Shown here piece by piece: positions 1-13,300 of a DNA stretch of 64,000 nucleotides. Every line of letters starts with the position of its first letter. The stretch's first letter is position 1. The stretch comes from Rhopalosiphum padi (lineage: Eukaryota; Arthropoda; Insecta; Hemiptera; Aphididae), in the NCBI RefSeq assembly GCF_020882245.1, contig NC_083599.1:2356001-2420000 (forward strand), read 5' to 3'. The notes beneath the pieces were generated by a model. The model made no database searches and was not told where the DNA came from. It was given only the letters and a program-made list of their open reading frames with translations. The translations under genes and the position numbers were made by a program.

Positions 1-1123
1 TGTAAAATAGCTTTACGCTTTATGAAATATAATAATGCTTTCGTGGATAAAAATATTACGAAAACGTGTTTAAGTTTAACATGAGAGTTAAAATATTCAA
101 CATATTGTACTTTGGCTATTGCTATCGACTATGAACTATAAACAGGCGCAGACTGACGGAAAAATGCGAATAAGTAAATATTGAGTTTTAGGACATCTCG
201 GCAAACGGTTATATTGCCGAATGGATATTTATTATGTTTAGACCGTTAGACGTTACTCGTTGTAACAGTAATTTTTTAATTATTAACCACCACTATAAAT
301 GTAACTTGCTTTTTAATTTCATCGATATATCCGTTCACCAAATTGACGACCGGTTACTATTTTAAAGTTTTAATTTTTCGTCACGCATAAATAAATTTAA
401 ATTGATTATGCATTTTGGAATGGGAGTAACTTAAGAGCTAAATCGTTGTACAACTTACAGTAAAAAAAAATTAAATAAAATTATTAATATTTTTTACTAA
501 TTGAATATACATACGATGTGGTTTAGCTGGATGATGATTAACCTGTTTTTAAATAATTTAAAAAGAGTAACCATGTAAGTGCGATTTTCGTTTTGATGCT
601 CATTGTGAGGTTACTAAATCGTAGAAAATCATCACGTAAATGGTTATCTTCATTGGAGTATTGTACCATAGAAAGTTCAAGAAAAGTTACGAAAATTAAT
701 AAATGATGTACCTATATATTTATCAATTAAATTAGTAAAATGTGTAAATATTTTAAGGTAAGTCAAATACAATCATAAAATATACAATAAAAATTATACT
801 ATTATAATAACAGTTTCACTTTCTACTTAGATTCTTAGTAACTATATTATTTGTTATAGGTTAGCTATGTTTTATAATTATATATTTATACATGTTATTA
901 GTTATTACTTCCCCCAAAAAATCATATCAAAATAAATATTTTAAAAACATTAAAATAGGAAACTGTTTTACTATACCCATATCAGTATTATTTGCGTAGT
1001 AAATGTCAAATACACCTTATCATTGAATAGTGGACGTGTTAAATTATTTATACGATAAAAAACAATTATTAACATAAATCGTCCGTCAGTCATACTATGA
1101 GTAGAAAATAATTCACACTTTCG
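1..1123. other. AT-rich non-coding, nothing recognised
   Basis: No open frame, RNA gene or paired repeat was found here. Confidence 0.6.
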
Positions 1124-3149
1124 TTAAAATGTATTTTTAAACCACTTATAAAAGGTTAATATGGCTTTATGATGCTAACCTCTTTTTTATAATTCTTCTA
1201 ATGAAAACCTATGAGAACCTTTTTATTACATTTTCTAACTACAGTTTATAAAATTAAAATTTGTACATCTTTACCTACAATATTATTTATGTCATACTGT
1301 TGTTTAACTTATATAGGTAGGTGCATTAAAATAATGTAAGTACTTAATAATCAGAGCTATGCATAGGCGCCGCCAGGAATTTTATTTATCAGGGAGGCGC
1401 ATCGTGTAAGTAGGTAGGTATACGCTAATTTCTAAATAATGCTTATATACGTAATATTAATAATAATAGTTAAATACATAAAAATATTTTTTCAAATTGT
1501 ATGACAATACAAAGTTATTTTAGTTTTTTTTTCAACGGTTACAATGTAACGCGGCCCAGTGGCTATGATTAGAAAACCCGATAATGAAAATAGTAGCCTT
1601 TATCCTACACGACAACTCGTATGCGATAAAAGTGACCGATTTATATATTGAATTTACACGTGACAACTGAGATGTCCTAATGTCCTATACATTGACAATA
1701 TATGATAGAAAATCGTTAAAAAAAGCAAAAAAAAATCACTTCAAATTTTATAATTGAACGTGTTTTAACATGACATACACTTCCATAGCACTCTGCTACA
1801 TTTTAAGTCGATCAATAAAAATAAACAAATGCTTTAAGTCCCGAACCCTGATGATGACCGATTGTCCGGATTGTGTATGATGAGTGTACATAAGAGACTA
1901 GAAGAGAATACCAAATTCACTGAAAATTCAATTGAAGAATTTGGAAAAAACCTAGGCATTTACAATTATTATTTAAAAAAATAAGTATTATAATACATAA
2001 TATAAATAATATTATATATAGATAATTATGTAAAATAAGTATAATAATAATTAATAGAAATAATGTAGATAATTATGCAAAATAAAATAGTTTCAATACC
2101 ATTCGATTTTTTTAATTTAATTTAATTTTTTGTAAAACCAGGGGGTGCAAGTGCACCCTCTTGCACCCCTCTCGCGGCGCCCATGGAGCTATGAATTTAA
2201 GGATTGAGGGATTGGATATCGTTAATGCAATATAAAAAAGCAATGATACTAACATAAGATCTCTCGTAAATTATTTAAAATAGGTATTGCTTGTTTTAAA
2301 AACACATTAATTGTGAAGCATATACTTTATTTGAGTTTACGAAATTGTTTAGTTCATGTCATCCAATTTGTTAGCTTAAAAACTACGGTGGTCGTCATAA
2401 CCACACACTTTAAAAAAAAGGTTTTCGTTCACATCCACTAAGATTTCCCAAAATCAAACCGTTCAATACCACAGGCACTAGTAGGTATGTAACAATAACG
2501 CACACGTTTATCTAAAATCACATTATCGTTTTGAATCACGTACAAGTTATCATATTTAATCAAACTCACAAAATCATAAGTAAAAAAATTAATAAGACCA
2601 TTTGAAAAAAACTAGAACGATGTAGATTTATTCCAATATAAGTGTTATCTAATATCTACTATACATACTTTATTTTATTTTGTTATATATTCAATTATTT
2701 TTACAACGATTTGTTTAATAACAATAAATAGTTAAATTGTTTATTATTTATTAAATGTATGAGGTTTTGAATAATATCGACCCTTCGCTTTTTAACAGTA
2801 GAAAAATGTGTGCGGTATTAGACGGTCTAAAATGTGCGATTATGAATATATTAATGGAATTATTTATTCATTTTAAACGACTCCAAAAAAGTTCGGTCTA
2901 AATACGCCACTGCATGGCACTCTATTACTTTGTCCTCTTTGGTCTCACTTTTACTAAACAAATAACAAATTTATCATGTATGACAAATAATATTGTAGGT
3001 AAAGATGTACAAATTTTAATTTTATAAACTGTAGTTAGAAAATGTAATAAAAAGGTTCTCATAGGTTTTCATTAGAAGAATTATAAAAAAGAGGTTAGCA
3101 TCATAAAGCCATATTAACCTTTTATAAGTGGTTTAAAAATACATTTTAA
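1124..3149. mobile_element. DNA element with long (about 174 bp) terminal inverted repeats
   Basis: The stretch 1124-1297 reappears as its reverse complement at 2976-3149 with almost no differences (one 2-bp indel near the inner edge). TTAA occurs at both outer edges (1124-1127 and 3146-3149) and may be the target duplication. No coding frame is visible between the repeats. A second element (1362-2185) is nested inside. The superfamily is undetermined. Confidence 0.8.
1362..2185. mobile_element. Nested class II element, 8-bp target duplication
   Basis: Ends are CATAGGCGCCGCCAG (left) and CATGGGCGCCGCGAG (right, inward), with 13 of 15 matching. GAGCTATG flanks both sides exactly (1354-1361 and 2186-2193). 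The right subterminal zone has a GTGCA/TGCAC-rich block around 2143-2170. There is no transposase frame. An 8-bp duplication fits hAT, P or Merlin; the family is not resolved. Confidence 0.82.
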
Positions 3150-3227
3150 ATTCTATTATAATAAAAATACGTAGGTATAAAATCTAAAATAAATATGATA
3201 TTACGGTTAAATATAATTTATCGTGTG

Positions 3228-3252
3228 TAAATAATAATAATAATAATAATAA
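3228..3252. repeat. (TAA)n microsatellite
   Basis: About eight TAA/AAT triplets in a row. Similar short trinucleotide runs occur at 13574-13596 (ATT), 27718-27737 (AAT) and 29953-29970 (TTA), and an (AT)n run at 40409-40427. Confidence 0.9.
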
Positions 3253-3360
3253 AAAAGTATAGTTTTTACCGGAAATAGTTTTTGATTAGTGTTATTGCAA
3301 TCAAAGTGGTATCATATCATTGTATAGAAGTGTAATCTAATCTCTCTAACTAAAAACAAT

Positions 3361-5331
3361 ATGAAAACTACATGGAAATTAATAAATGAAGTTTCTTATA
3401 GTACTAAGAAAAAAGAACTTCCAATAAACTGTCTGAACAGTTTGGTTTCTAATACTACTTTAACTAAAACATCTGAAATATTAAACGAATTAAATAATTA
3501 TTATATAAATGTTGGAAAAAATATTTCTGATGAGATTAACACTAGTAACTATAATAAATTAAATTGGAATGAACTAAACCAAAACTGTCATATAAATGAT
3601 TCTAACTATCTTGTTCCAATATACCCCATTGAAATTTCAAATTTTCTTTGCCAAATTCCAAAAAACACTTCTTATTTTACAAATGACTTGACAAATTTTA
3701 TTCTTAAAAAAACAGTAGACACAATATCAATACCTTTGTCTATTATTTTTAATTTTTCTATGGTATCAGGTAACAAAAAACTATGTAGTAACTACAGACC
3801 CATTGCATTAACTTTAACTATTTCTAAAATTTTTGAAAAATTTATTAAGAAAAGACTTATGTATTTTTTGAATAAACACTCATTTTTTTCGCCTAATCAA
3901 TATAGTTTTCATCCAAATATGTCAACAGGGGACTCATTAGTTAAAACTTCCCACTTCATTCATTATAATTTGGATAAAAATTCAAAGTTATGGGCAATTT
4001 TCTTGACTTTAAAAAAGCGTTTGACAGTGTTAATCATGAGTTATTAACAAAAAAACTTGATTTCTGTGGCATAAGAGGAAATTCCCTAAATTTAATTAAA
4101 TCTTTTATTTCAAATAGACCTCAACAAGTTCGAATTGAAGGAATCCTGAGTGATATAAATACCAATTTTTTTTCGGTGCCACAGGGTACTGTTATTGGCC
4201 CATTATTATTTATCATTTATATTAATGGACTTTTAAACTTAAACCTTAATGCTGATATTATGTGCTATGCTGATGATACAGTCGTACTTTTAAAAAATAA
4301 AGATTATAATAAATTAATACAAGAATCGAATATATGTCTGAATTTGATTAAGAATTGGTGTGATAATAATAATCTTCAATTGAACTTAACTAAAACTAAA
4401 TATATTATCTTTAATATTTCTAACTATATGTGTACGTCATATAGTTCTATTTCTGAATTAAATATACATTCCTATAATTGTAAATATTTAAATGTACCTT
4501 GTAATTGTGTTCCTTTAGAGAGAGTATATAATATTAAATACTTAGGTATTAATTTTGATCACAGACTAAAATTTGTTGACCATATTTATTATAATTTTAT
4601 AAATTTAAAATACTCCGGAATATATTAGATCTTAAAACCTTAAGGGTAGTTTTCTTAGCTTTAGCACAATAAATTTATTTATATGGCTCTTTGGTCTGGG
4701 GATGTACATACTCCAGTCATATTAATGTATTATGTACAACTATTAAATCTTTAATAAAAGTTATTTTAAATAAACCAAGATCTTTTTCTTCAAATTTATT
4801 ATATACAATTCTTAATGTACAACCTTTTAGGATATCATATGAACGTCAAACTTTATTATATATGTATAAAATTAGAAACTTAATTAAGGATTATCAACCA
4901 TCGCATGATTACCATACAAGACTAAAAAATAATAACAACCTAAATATTCCTCATAATAAAACTAATTTTGGTAATCAAAACACTATTATTAGTGGTGTTT
5001 TATTATTAAAAGTATATAATATAAATGTTTTTTCTTTTATTAATTATAAAAATCATGTAATTAGTGTTCTATCTTAGATTTAATGTATTTGTATTTTGGA
5101 ATAATTAATTTGTAACTTATTATCTTTTTTTTTTTTTTTATATATTTTGCACTTTTGTAATACCTTAATAGAACTCAACTCATCCGCATTCAAGCTTATT
5201 TGCTTATAGGATGAGTTACAACTTTTGTTATTTATATTGTCTATCTAACCATGTTAATCGATTACTGTTGCAATAAACTTTTATTATATTTAAATATATA
5301 ATAATATTGAGCAAATATAAAAAAAAAAAAA
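3361..5331 (+). pseudogene. Decayed non-LTR (LINE) retrotransposon, reverse transcriptase region to poly-A
   Basis: Three open stretches in three different frames (3361-4047, 3990-4628, 4691-5077) line up as one reverse transcriptase broken by frameshifts. Stretch one has NYRPIALTLTISKIFEK (RT block 1/2) but appears to have lost about 15 codons just before it, where FNFSMVSG joins NKKLCSNYRP. Stretch two has DFKKAFDSVNHELL, SVPQGTVIGPLLFIIYI and the catalytic CYADDT. Stretch three has a thumb-like WGCTYSSHI...RTLLYMYK-type tail. A 250-bp 3' UTR ends in a run of A at about 5319-5331. The group looks L2/CR1/jockey-like; the clade was not fixed. The endonuclease region upstream is missing. Confidence 0.85.
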
Positions 5332-5808
5332 TTACAACTAACTAACTACGTATACTTGTATATTATTATATACCGAAACAAAATCCAATACGACGTAACT
5401 TTAACTCGACATTGGCATTTGATTGGGACTCAAAGTTATCTAAAAGTTAGAAATATATTGAAAACGCAATGCAAATGGTTATAATGCGTGTTACAAATAT
5501 ATAGTTTATGCGAACAGCATTGATCATAAAATAATACAAAATAAATATAAAAAGGCAAATTTATAAATGTATTATTTCTACGAATCTTATAGTTTGTTAT
5601 CCTATTTTATTATAAATTATAGACTATAGTTAATTGTGAAGAATATGTACAAACGATCTGCGTAGTTGTATGCGTAAACAATAAGTACCGTATATTCTGC
5701 TTATAATTGCATATACAATTACTGTGTTATGGCAAACGAGAGAACGCTTTTTTCGACAATTTTTCACTAAAACTAAATACTTTGTTCATAATATATTTAT
5801 CATCATTT

Positions 5809-5955
5809 GTGGATAGGCCTACAGGGAAACCGGGCATTTCCCGGTGGGTCCCCCCCTTTGTATTTCGGTAATGGGAGCTTTTTTAGACTTATTTTTTCAT
5901 GTGGGGGCCCCTTTTTAAAATTTCCCGATAGGCCAAAAATGGCCTATCCACCCAT
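5809..5955. repeat. Short MITE-like element, GTGGATAGGCC ends
   Basis: GTGGATAGGCC at the left is repeated in inverted orientation at the right (GGCCTATCCAC). The inside is unusually GC-rich, with an inner palindrome CGGGCATTTCCCG and runs of C and G. The GGGAAACCGGGC block resembles the subterminal sequence of the hAT at 51909. The open frame at 5807-6052 lies in this repeat and is not a gene. Confidence 0.6.
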
Positions 5956-6568
5956 GTTTATCATACATGCATACAAGTTGAAATTAAAAAAAAGTTATTA
6001 TTTTATATATAATGCATCGGTCAAAATGTGGGGAAGAAATAGCCAAAGTTAAGTCAAGTTGTTGACAAATTCAAATTGCTCTTAAACATATAAATATGTA
6101 ATAACTTGTCACGTTGGACAATAAAATATGTGTACCTGATTATGGCTTACAATAATCATATCAATAAGTGGTATCAGATTATTACAAACATATTTTAATA
6201 TTTAGAAATGAAGTATTATGTGTATAAAAGTGTAAAAAAAATATTATATCTAAAGCATTTAATAATTATAGCACCCAATTACCTAGTATACTTAAATGTA
6301 AAAAATAATAAGTAAACAATATTTAACGCGACTGTGTTAATAATAAAATTACTAAAGGTTATAATATATATATATGTGCACGATTAGTAGGGTTTTAAAA
6401 TTTCATGAAATTTTCATTTCAATGAAAAATAAAATATAAATTTTTACGTCAACTTGCAAGTGAACATTTTTAAAAGTTGATTTATTGTATGAAATAAAGA
6501 AAATATGTATTATAATAATAATAATAACTAATATAAGGATCCAATTAATAATACAAGTGATAAATTCT

Positions 6569-6720
6569 AGGGATCGGAAGTTGTTGTATTTACTTTTTTT
6601 CGACTATTTGATTTATTGCTTAGTAAGCTAAAAATCTTTTACCCGATACTACGAAAAATATACCAAAAATGTATAGTGCATATTTTTGCATATTTACTAT
6701 CAATATTTTTTGTGTATAAT
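6569..6720. repeat. End fragment of the AGGGCTCGGA hAT family
   Basis: Begins TAGGGATCGGAAGTTG, close to the ends at 20047 and 47861, and includes the family-typical TTTTTGCATATTTACTAT tract. No partner end is visible, so it is a truncated copy. Confidence 0.45.
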
Positions 6721-7350
6721 CAATATATTATTTCTAATTAACTATAACCAAACACGTTTAATGGAGAAAAAATAGTAGCAGTAGTTCTACGATTACGAAT
6801 ATAATATCTATTGGCTATTAGCTATTATTATTATTATTATACTATGACACTATACTGTTAATTGAAATAACTTATACTCATCGAAATGAAATATTTTCGT
6901 TTAATAACTTAAACTGGTTTGAAAATATATTATTTGTGTTTTATTGATTTTGTAGGTACATTTTTCAAATATTTTTTTTCAACAATTCAACTTGTATAAG
7001 TAGTACGATTTCCACTACTGATCTGAGCCACTGATATTAAAATGGATTTTGAAGTTTGTATATAAAAAAAATGCCTTATTCCCAAACAAGACTGAGTTTC
7101 TCTATAATAGCTACTCCGTTATTAAATTGTGTATCACTGTGATTCGAAAAATATATGCTTTATTTTCTGGATAAAATTAAGTGTGATAATTTTATTTTAG
7201 TCATTAAATTATTAGATAAAGATTTCTAGTATATCCAACCGATGAATTAGAAAATAATAGGTACTATTGATGTTATGCGTGCGTGTGATTGAACGATAAA
7301 TTCTAGCCAGTCTTCGCGCGCTTCTATATAATATAATTATATGTATTTAA

Positions 7351-10300
7351 TTAAATCTTAGATTTACCAGCTAATGAAACTTTTGATTTATTGTAGGTAG
7401 AATCAGCTTTATCGTCGTTGATGATTTCAGTAGCCGTCGCTTTGATTTCTGCCCAGTCTCTAGTAATGTCCGAAACCGTAGTATATTGTGACGTAACGGT
7501 AAAACGTATAACGTATTTGCCTATAAAGGAAACGTATTAAATATTTTGATTATATAAGAGCGATTACTGTGAACAAATATTTTGTTGAAAAAAAAACATC
7601 GAACAAAAATTGAAAATAAATACTAATTGTCTATAAATAGTTTAAAAAGAGTCGAAATATTTTGGAAATGTTATCATGTATATTATAGGTAAATATATTT
7701 TTATGCTAATATAAACGTTTGCGGAAAATGTATAAGCAAAATAATTATTCCTAAATATTTAGGAATAAAATAATATTTAATTATTATTAAATATTTTAAA
7801 AACATTATTGTGTATAATAATAATAAAAGAAAAAAATGTATAATATAGTTACAAAAAAGTCCCCATAAATAATGATTTCGAATCAAAATAATATTTTTTA
7901 TTAAAATATTTGAACTTGACTAAATTTGAATTTCGAATATTTATAGTAAAATTGTGGTTATAATTTTTTAGATTATTTTTGTATTCCGCATATTTTCAGT
8001 TACTTATGAAGAAGTTTGTATAATATTTTCGAACCTTAATTATAAAAATAAACATTTTATAATTTTTTTTTTATTATTTATTAATAAAAATTCAACATTT
8101 ACTTATTGTATAACATGTAAATACAAATTTTAATTATATTAAATGTTGTTTCAAATAAATAAAAAAAAAAAATTCAACGATCTGTATATACTTAGTATAA
8201 TAAGCCAAAATATAGTTAATATTTGATTTGTTTTCTAATAGTAATTTGAAAATTTTTGTGATTTTAACGAATTTTTTCAGAATTTTAACTTATAAATTAT
8301 AATAGATAATTAAATATTTAAAAATCTACTAATCTAGTAACAATTTCACGACGATTTTGTTTTACCTTTAAGTGATGCAGGAACACAATGAATTCTTCCT
8401 TTAGAATTTAAACGCTTTAACAGTCTTTCAGTTAAATGATTTTCTCCACGCAGACGAAAAACGACTAAACCTAAATGCCTAGCAGCGGGTATTTCAAATC
8501 TTTTATCATTCAACACGAGAAGTTCAAATTTGTTAGCCAACTGTACACCCTATAAACGCAAATTATGCATTATATAAAGATATATGTTTATTCAATTGTC
8601 ATATAATTAACATTTTTGTTTATGTTTTGCATGTTATACTCACTCCTCTGATATGCTTTTGAAGACCTTTTATCCCAAAACATCGAATCACAAACCATAG
8701 TTTCAACGCTCTAAATCGTTTACTTAATGGAATTTGCCAGTGCTTCAAATTAAAATGTTATTTTGTTGAATGCATTAACTAAATAATAATTTTCAAATCG
8801 AAATATACTTACCATGTAGTCGATAGCAAGTCCTAAAAAATAATAATTGTTATTTAAGATTTTATTTTTAATTTTTAAATTCATTGAAGATTGCATTATA
8901 AGGTTCCTGGTCAAAATATGTCCGATATAAAATATCTCCTGTTAAAAATATCTTTAATAGAAATATCTATCATGATAATATTTTAATATTTATAATAGTT
9001 TATATTAATTTATTTATTTATTTATTTATTTTTATTCATTACTTAGTTATTATTAAAAGTAAGTAAAAAATATATTATTATATTTATAATAATACTGATG
9101 TCTAAAATGATTACATTTTCTAGTAATAATGTTTAGAAAATAATGGGGATTGCCCACAATCTTAAATTTTAACGTATATCTTGATTCGATTTTACATTAA
9201 TTAATTAAATTTTTTTTAAATTTTTATTAGATTAGTTACTTATTATATTTATTTAATTTTGTTTAATTGTATTATATCAATCAATGATCTACAACCTTAA
9301 ATTATAATTTGATATTTATTAAATTGTAACATTAATTTTTTTAATAAGTTTTTATTTTCTGTTTTTGTGGCAAACATTATTGTATACATGTAAAACTCAC
9401 TGCATTATAAATACAGGCGATTATAATATAATAAATAATTGATTGTGTACTTGTAATAAATAATAATAATAATAAAATATTATTTTAAAAATGACATATT
9501 ATGATTTAATTTACATAGATTCATAATGAGATGTATTGTAATATAACTCTTAGCTTATACAAGCTTTTTCTTCAAATAAACATTAGATTTTTAAAAATGA
9601 ATAAACTTATAATGCAATTAGACGTTTTCTTCGAGAAATTGACACATAATAAAAAAAAAAAAAATGACTGTCTATACCACACAATTTTTATTATTCTTTA
9701 AGTAAATTATAATTCAATAATGCTTTTTTATTTTATTGGCTTTTTAAATATTTCCCTATACCAAAAAATCTAAATACCTATCCACTCCAATACACATACA
9801 TAATATACACACATTTGGAAAATACAAATAGTTCATGTAATACACACCTGAATTTTCATGTTGTAAATATAATGGATCGACGTTAAAAGTCCGATGAAGA
9901 CATTCACTGTTTTTGACCCTAATAGCAATAACAACAATATCAATTATTATTTTTTAACATGTGATGGGGGTATTTCCTTTATTTGATGGTCATGTAATAT
10001 TAAATATACATTTCTATTGTATGTAGCCATGTAGGTACAAAACATTTTATATATAATTCTAAAATGAAAAATATGATTATATCTACTATAAAATATAATG
10101 TTGTATAAGTTTTGCTTTTTTAATACCTATATTAGAATTTAGAATCTTTACAGAATAAAATGCAATCACAATATTTTATTCCAATTAAGTATTTACATTT
10201 ATTTTTGTATTTTGTTTAGAAATTATATGAATATATGGTTATATGTTGTAAATCGGAGAGTTTCTGGGACAAGAATGTTTTAAGTATCTGGATTAGCTTT

Positions 10301-13300
10301 ATTGACTTATTAACTACTATAGTTATGCACGTATACGATATAGTTAATATTAATTAATATTTTAACCTAACGTCATGAGAATACTGAATACTAGTAAATA
10401 GTGAATGACAGGTATACGTATAATTATTAATTTGATTCTAGCTAATTTTATCACCTATACGTATTTAAATTATTTTCATGATAATAAGCAAATTTTAACG
10501 TCTCATAGAAAAATAAAGTCTCATATTAAATATAATAGTGGTAATTGGTAGTCATCCCCATAATGAGAAGTATCTAAATGCTAGTACAAACATAAACTTT
10601 TGATTCTGACTACTGCCATTGAACACATTTAAAATGCATCACTGTAAGAACATTTACCACATGGCTGTGCAATCGAAATGAACCATCATCCATTTACTTG
10701 GATTGAACGCAATTGAATCTGCGTATGCGACACCCGAGAGCCAATGACGAAATTCCGGGCATATAAATGCAGTACCCGCGTACGCGGCGTCGACATGAAA
10801 CCACATGTCTTCCGCGTGGCCTAAAATTATACAAAAAATTACAAGGAATCATAAAATTTTGCAAGAATTATAAAAAATAAAATAAAAATCGTTGTTCCAT
10901 TATATTTACATATTGGTCCGAGTTCTTCGAGTTTGTCGAACGCACAAGCGCCAGTTGTGCCCAACGTCGCACATACCTGTACAGAACACACCACCATTAG
11001 AAAGTTTATATTATAATATAAAGAAAAATAAATATTTGGTTAAAGTAAATAGTTGAAAATATTTTGGTATACTAATCAATAAGCATGTTTTCTATATTAT
11101 ATTTAAGTATTTAATGGTAATGTAATAATTGCAACTATATTTCATGGTCGATAAAACATTTTACCATAATAAAGAATTCGAATGATACTTTAAAAAAAGG
11201 TTCGAGTGTAATACAAACTATCAAAATATATGGTTAAATTCTTATACATATATAAGAACAGCTAGGTCTCTTTTATATTCCGATTTTGTGAGAACACTAT
11301 TTAATTTTTTAGTTTTTTAGCTATTAAGTGTTTAATATTTATATTTTAATATCGAAGCATTCGAAGCTATGAATAAAAAACAAAAAAAAATAATAATAGA
11401 GAGGATAAGTATGTTTCAGGTATAATTTGTGGTGAATTATATTCTAAAAGTAAGAGCGAAGAACCGTAGATCCAATTCCAAAGATGTACATTATGGTCAC
11501 ATGAAGTTTGTACCTCACTACATTGTACAGCTTTCTATATGTATGTGAACTGTGAAGCTGTTGATTAAATTGAATTAATGTTTTTTTCTCTTAATTATAA
11601 TAAAGTACCAATAGGCAAGGCTGGGCAAGTTAACTTATTATTTTAACTCGTTAAGTTAATATAGAAAAATGAAGTTAAGTTTAAAGTTAAAAGTTACTTT
11701 TAAATTCTGAACATGGTGAGGAATGTATTTATTTTACAATGATGTAAGGTTTTTTTTGTATGTCATCACTTTTTTAAGTAGTAATAGTGTTTTGATTTTT
11801 TACTTCGGCCTCTCTTTGAAGAGGAAAATGAATATACTTGGTATTTTGGGAGGTCAAAAGTAAAACATTTCTTGTTGTTATCAAAAGCGTCGAGGTTTTT
11901 TATTTTACTGTAATTCAAAAACAAATCATTGTAAATACTTGAAATTTTCACCAAATGTTTATATTAACGTTATCTATTTACGAATAAATTTTCAAAATAT
12001 TTTAACTTTTTTAAAGCTATTTAATGACAATTGAAATTTCCGATTTTTCTAAGTTGTTTTTTTTTAATGCCTATAAAAAAAATTAGGCAATCCAAAAAAT
12101 CTTTAAAATTTAATACAAGGTCAATTATAAGTTGTATTTATCGTAGTAAAAAAAAATAAAAAATCGTCAGTCACAATATTTGTTTGTAAGTATTTTAAGT
12201 TCAAGTGTTTACGAAATATATCAAAATCACGAAAATCTGCAAAGAATTTTAAAGTTAAAAATTCGTTAAATTTTTGTAATATAGAACCTAAGGTTAAAAA
12301 ATCAAATACATGGTTATCCATGCATCCAAAGTATTCAAAAAGTATTCGGAATACTACCCAAGTCTGCACATCCATTATAGTGACCTACTCTCCATCTCTA
12401 CTATACAGCAGAACCTATACCCACTTTCCTTCCCTTTTTTTTATTTATTTAACTCGTTAAAAGTTAATTTGAAAAAAAAGTAACTTAACTTAGTTAAAAA
12501 TAAGTTACTTTTATTTTTTTGTTGTAAAATTAATTAGGTACATGAAAAATTACAGGAAGCGATATGAACAAAATGTTATGAACAAATAATAATTGTGAAC
12601 GACAGGACGAATTTATTGCTCAATAGTTAGATAATATTATGTTAAAATCATTCTGGGTTTTTTTGTTAAGTTAGAAATTCCTTAAAAAAAAAGAAACTCG
12701 TTGGTCGTTAAGTAACTTAGTTACAATTTTAACTCGTTGATGCCAAGCCTTGCCTATAGGTAGTACTCGTAGTAGGTATTGTTTATAATATTGTGATATT
12801 ATGATTTTAGTATGATTCATTTTTATTATTTTATTTGTTGAAATAAAAAGGTTAATAATGTTGCAATTAATTTTATGAATTCGGTATGATGTATTTTTAT
12901 CATTTTATTTTGTTATAAAGGTTTAAACAATTAAATAAAGTTTAAGTAATTTAAAAAAAAACATATGCCACATTTGTCCCGGCCTTGTTACATTTAGTTT
13001 TTCTTTTTGATTCTCATTTACTCAACAATTTTTGAAAATTAAAGATCAATACTCTTATACATATATAATGAGAACAATATTATTACACAACAGATTAAAA
13101 ATATAATCAGATAAAAATAGTTAAAATCCTAATTGAAATAGATCATTTCATGATAATTGTTACAATTGTACCCAGTCTCCCAAAAGTCAGGTATAGTCAA
13201 TAATTAATAGGTTCTTAACCACAGGCAAATACGGTTACTGTTTTGTGTATATTTTTGTGTTAATTTTTGTTTGATTGTTTGATTGTATCAGTCTTTGTGC

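Larger units (their letters stand above)
5332..7350. other. Region between the LINE and the end of Hdc
   Basis: Apart from the short MITE at 5809-5955 and the hAT-family end at 6569-6720 it is AT-rich without frames. The part next to 7351 should be the Hdc 3' UTR; possible minus-strand AATAAA signals are at 7191-7196 and 7159-7164. Confidence 0.5.

Noticed and set aside
5807..6052. 81-codon frame
   Set aside because: Lies in a GC-rich MITE-like repeat; low-complexity translation, no family.
8346..8540. Stop after SLKGKTKSS as the natural end of the decarboxylase
   Set aside because: CTTAAAG|GTAAAA is a donor; the exon at 7520-7351 restores the conserved KYVIRFTVTS end in frame.
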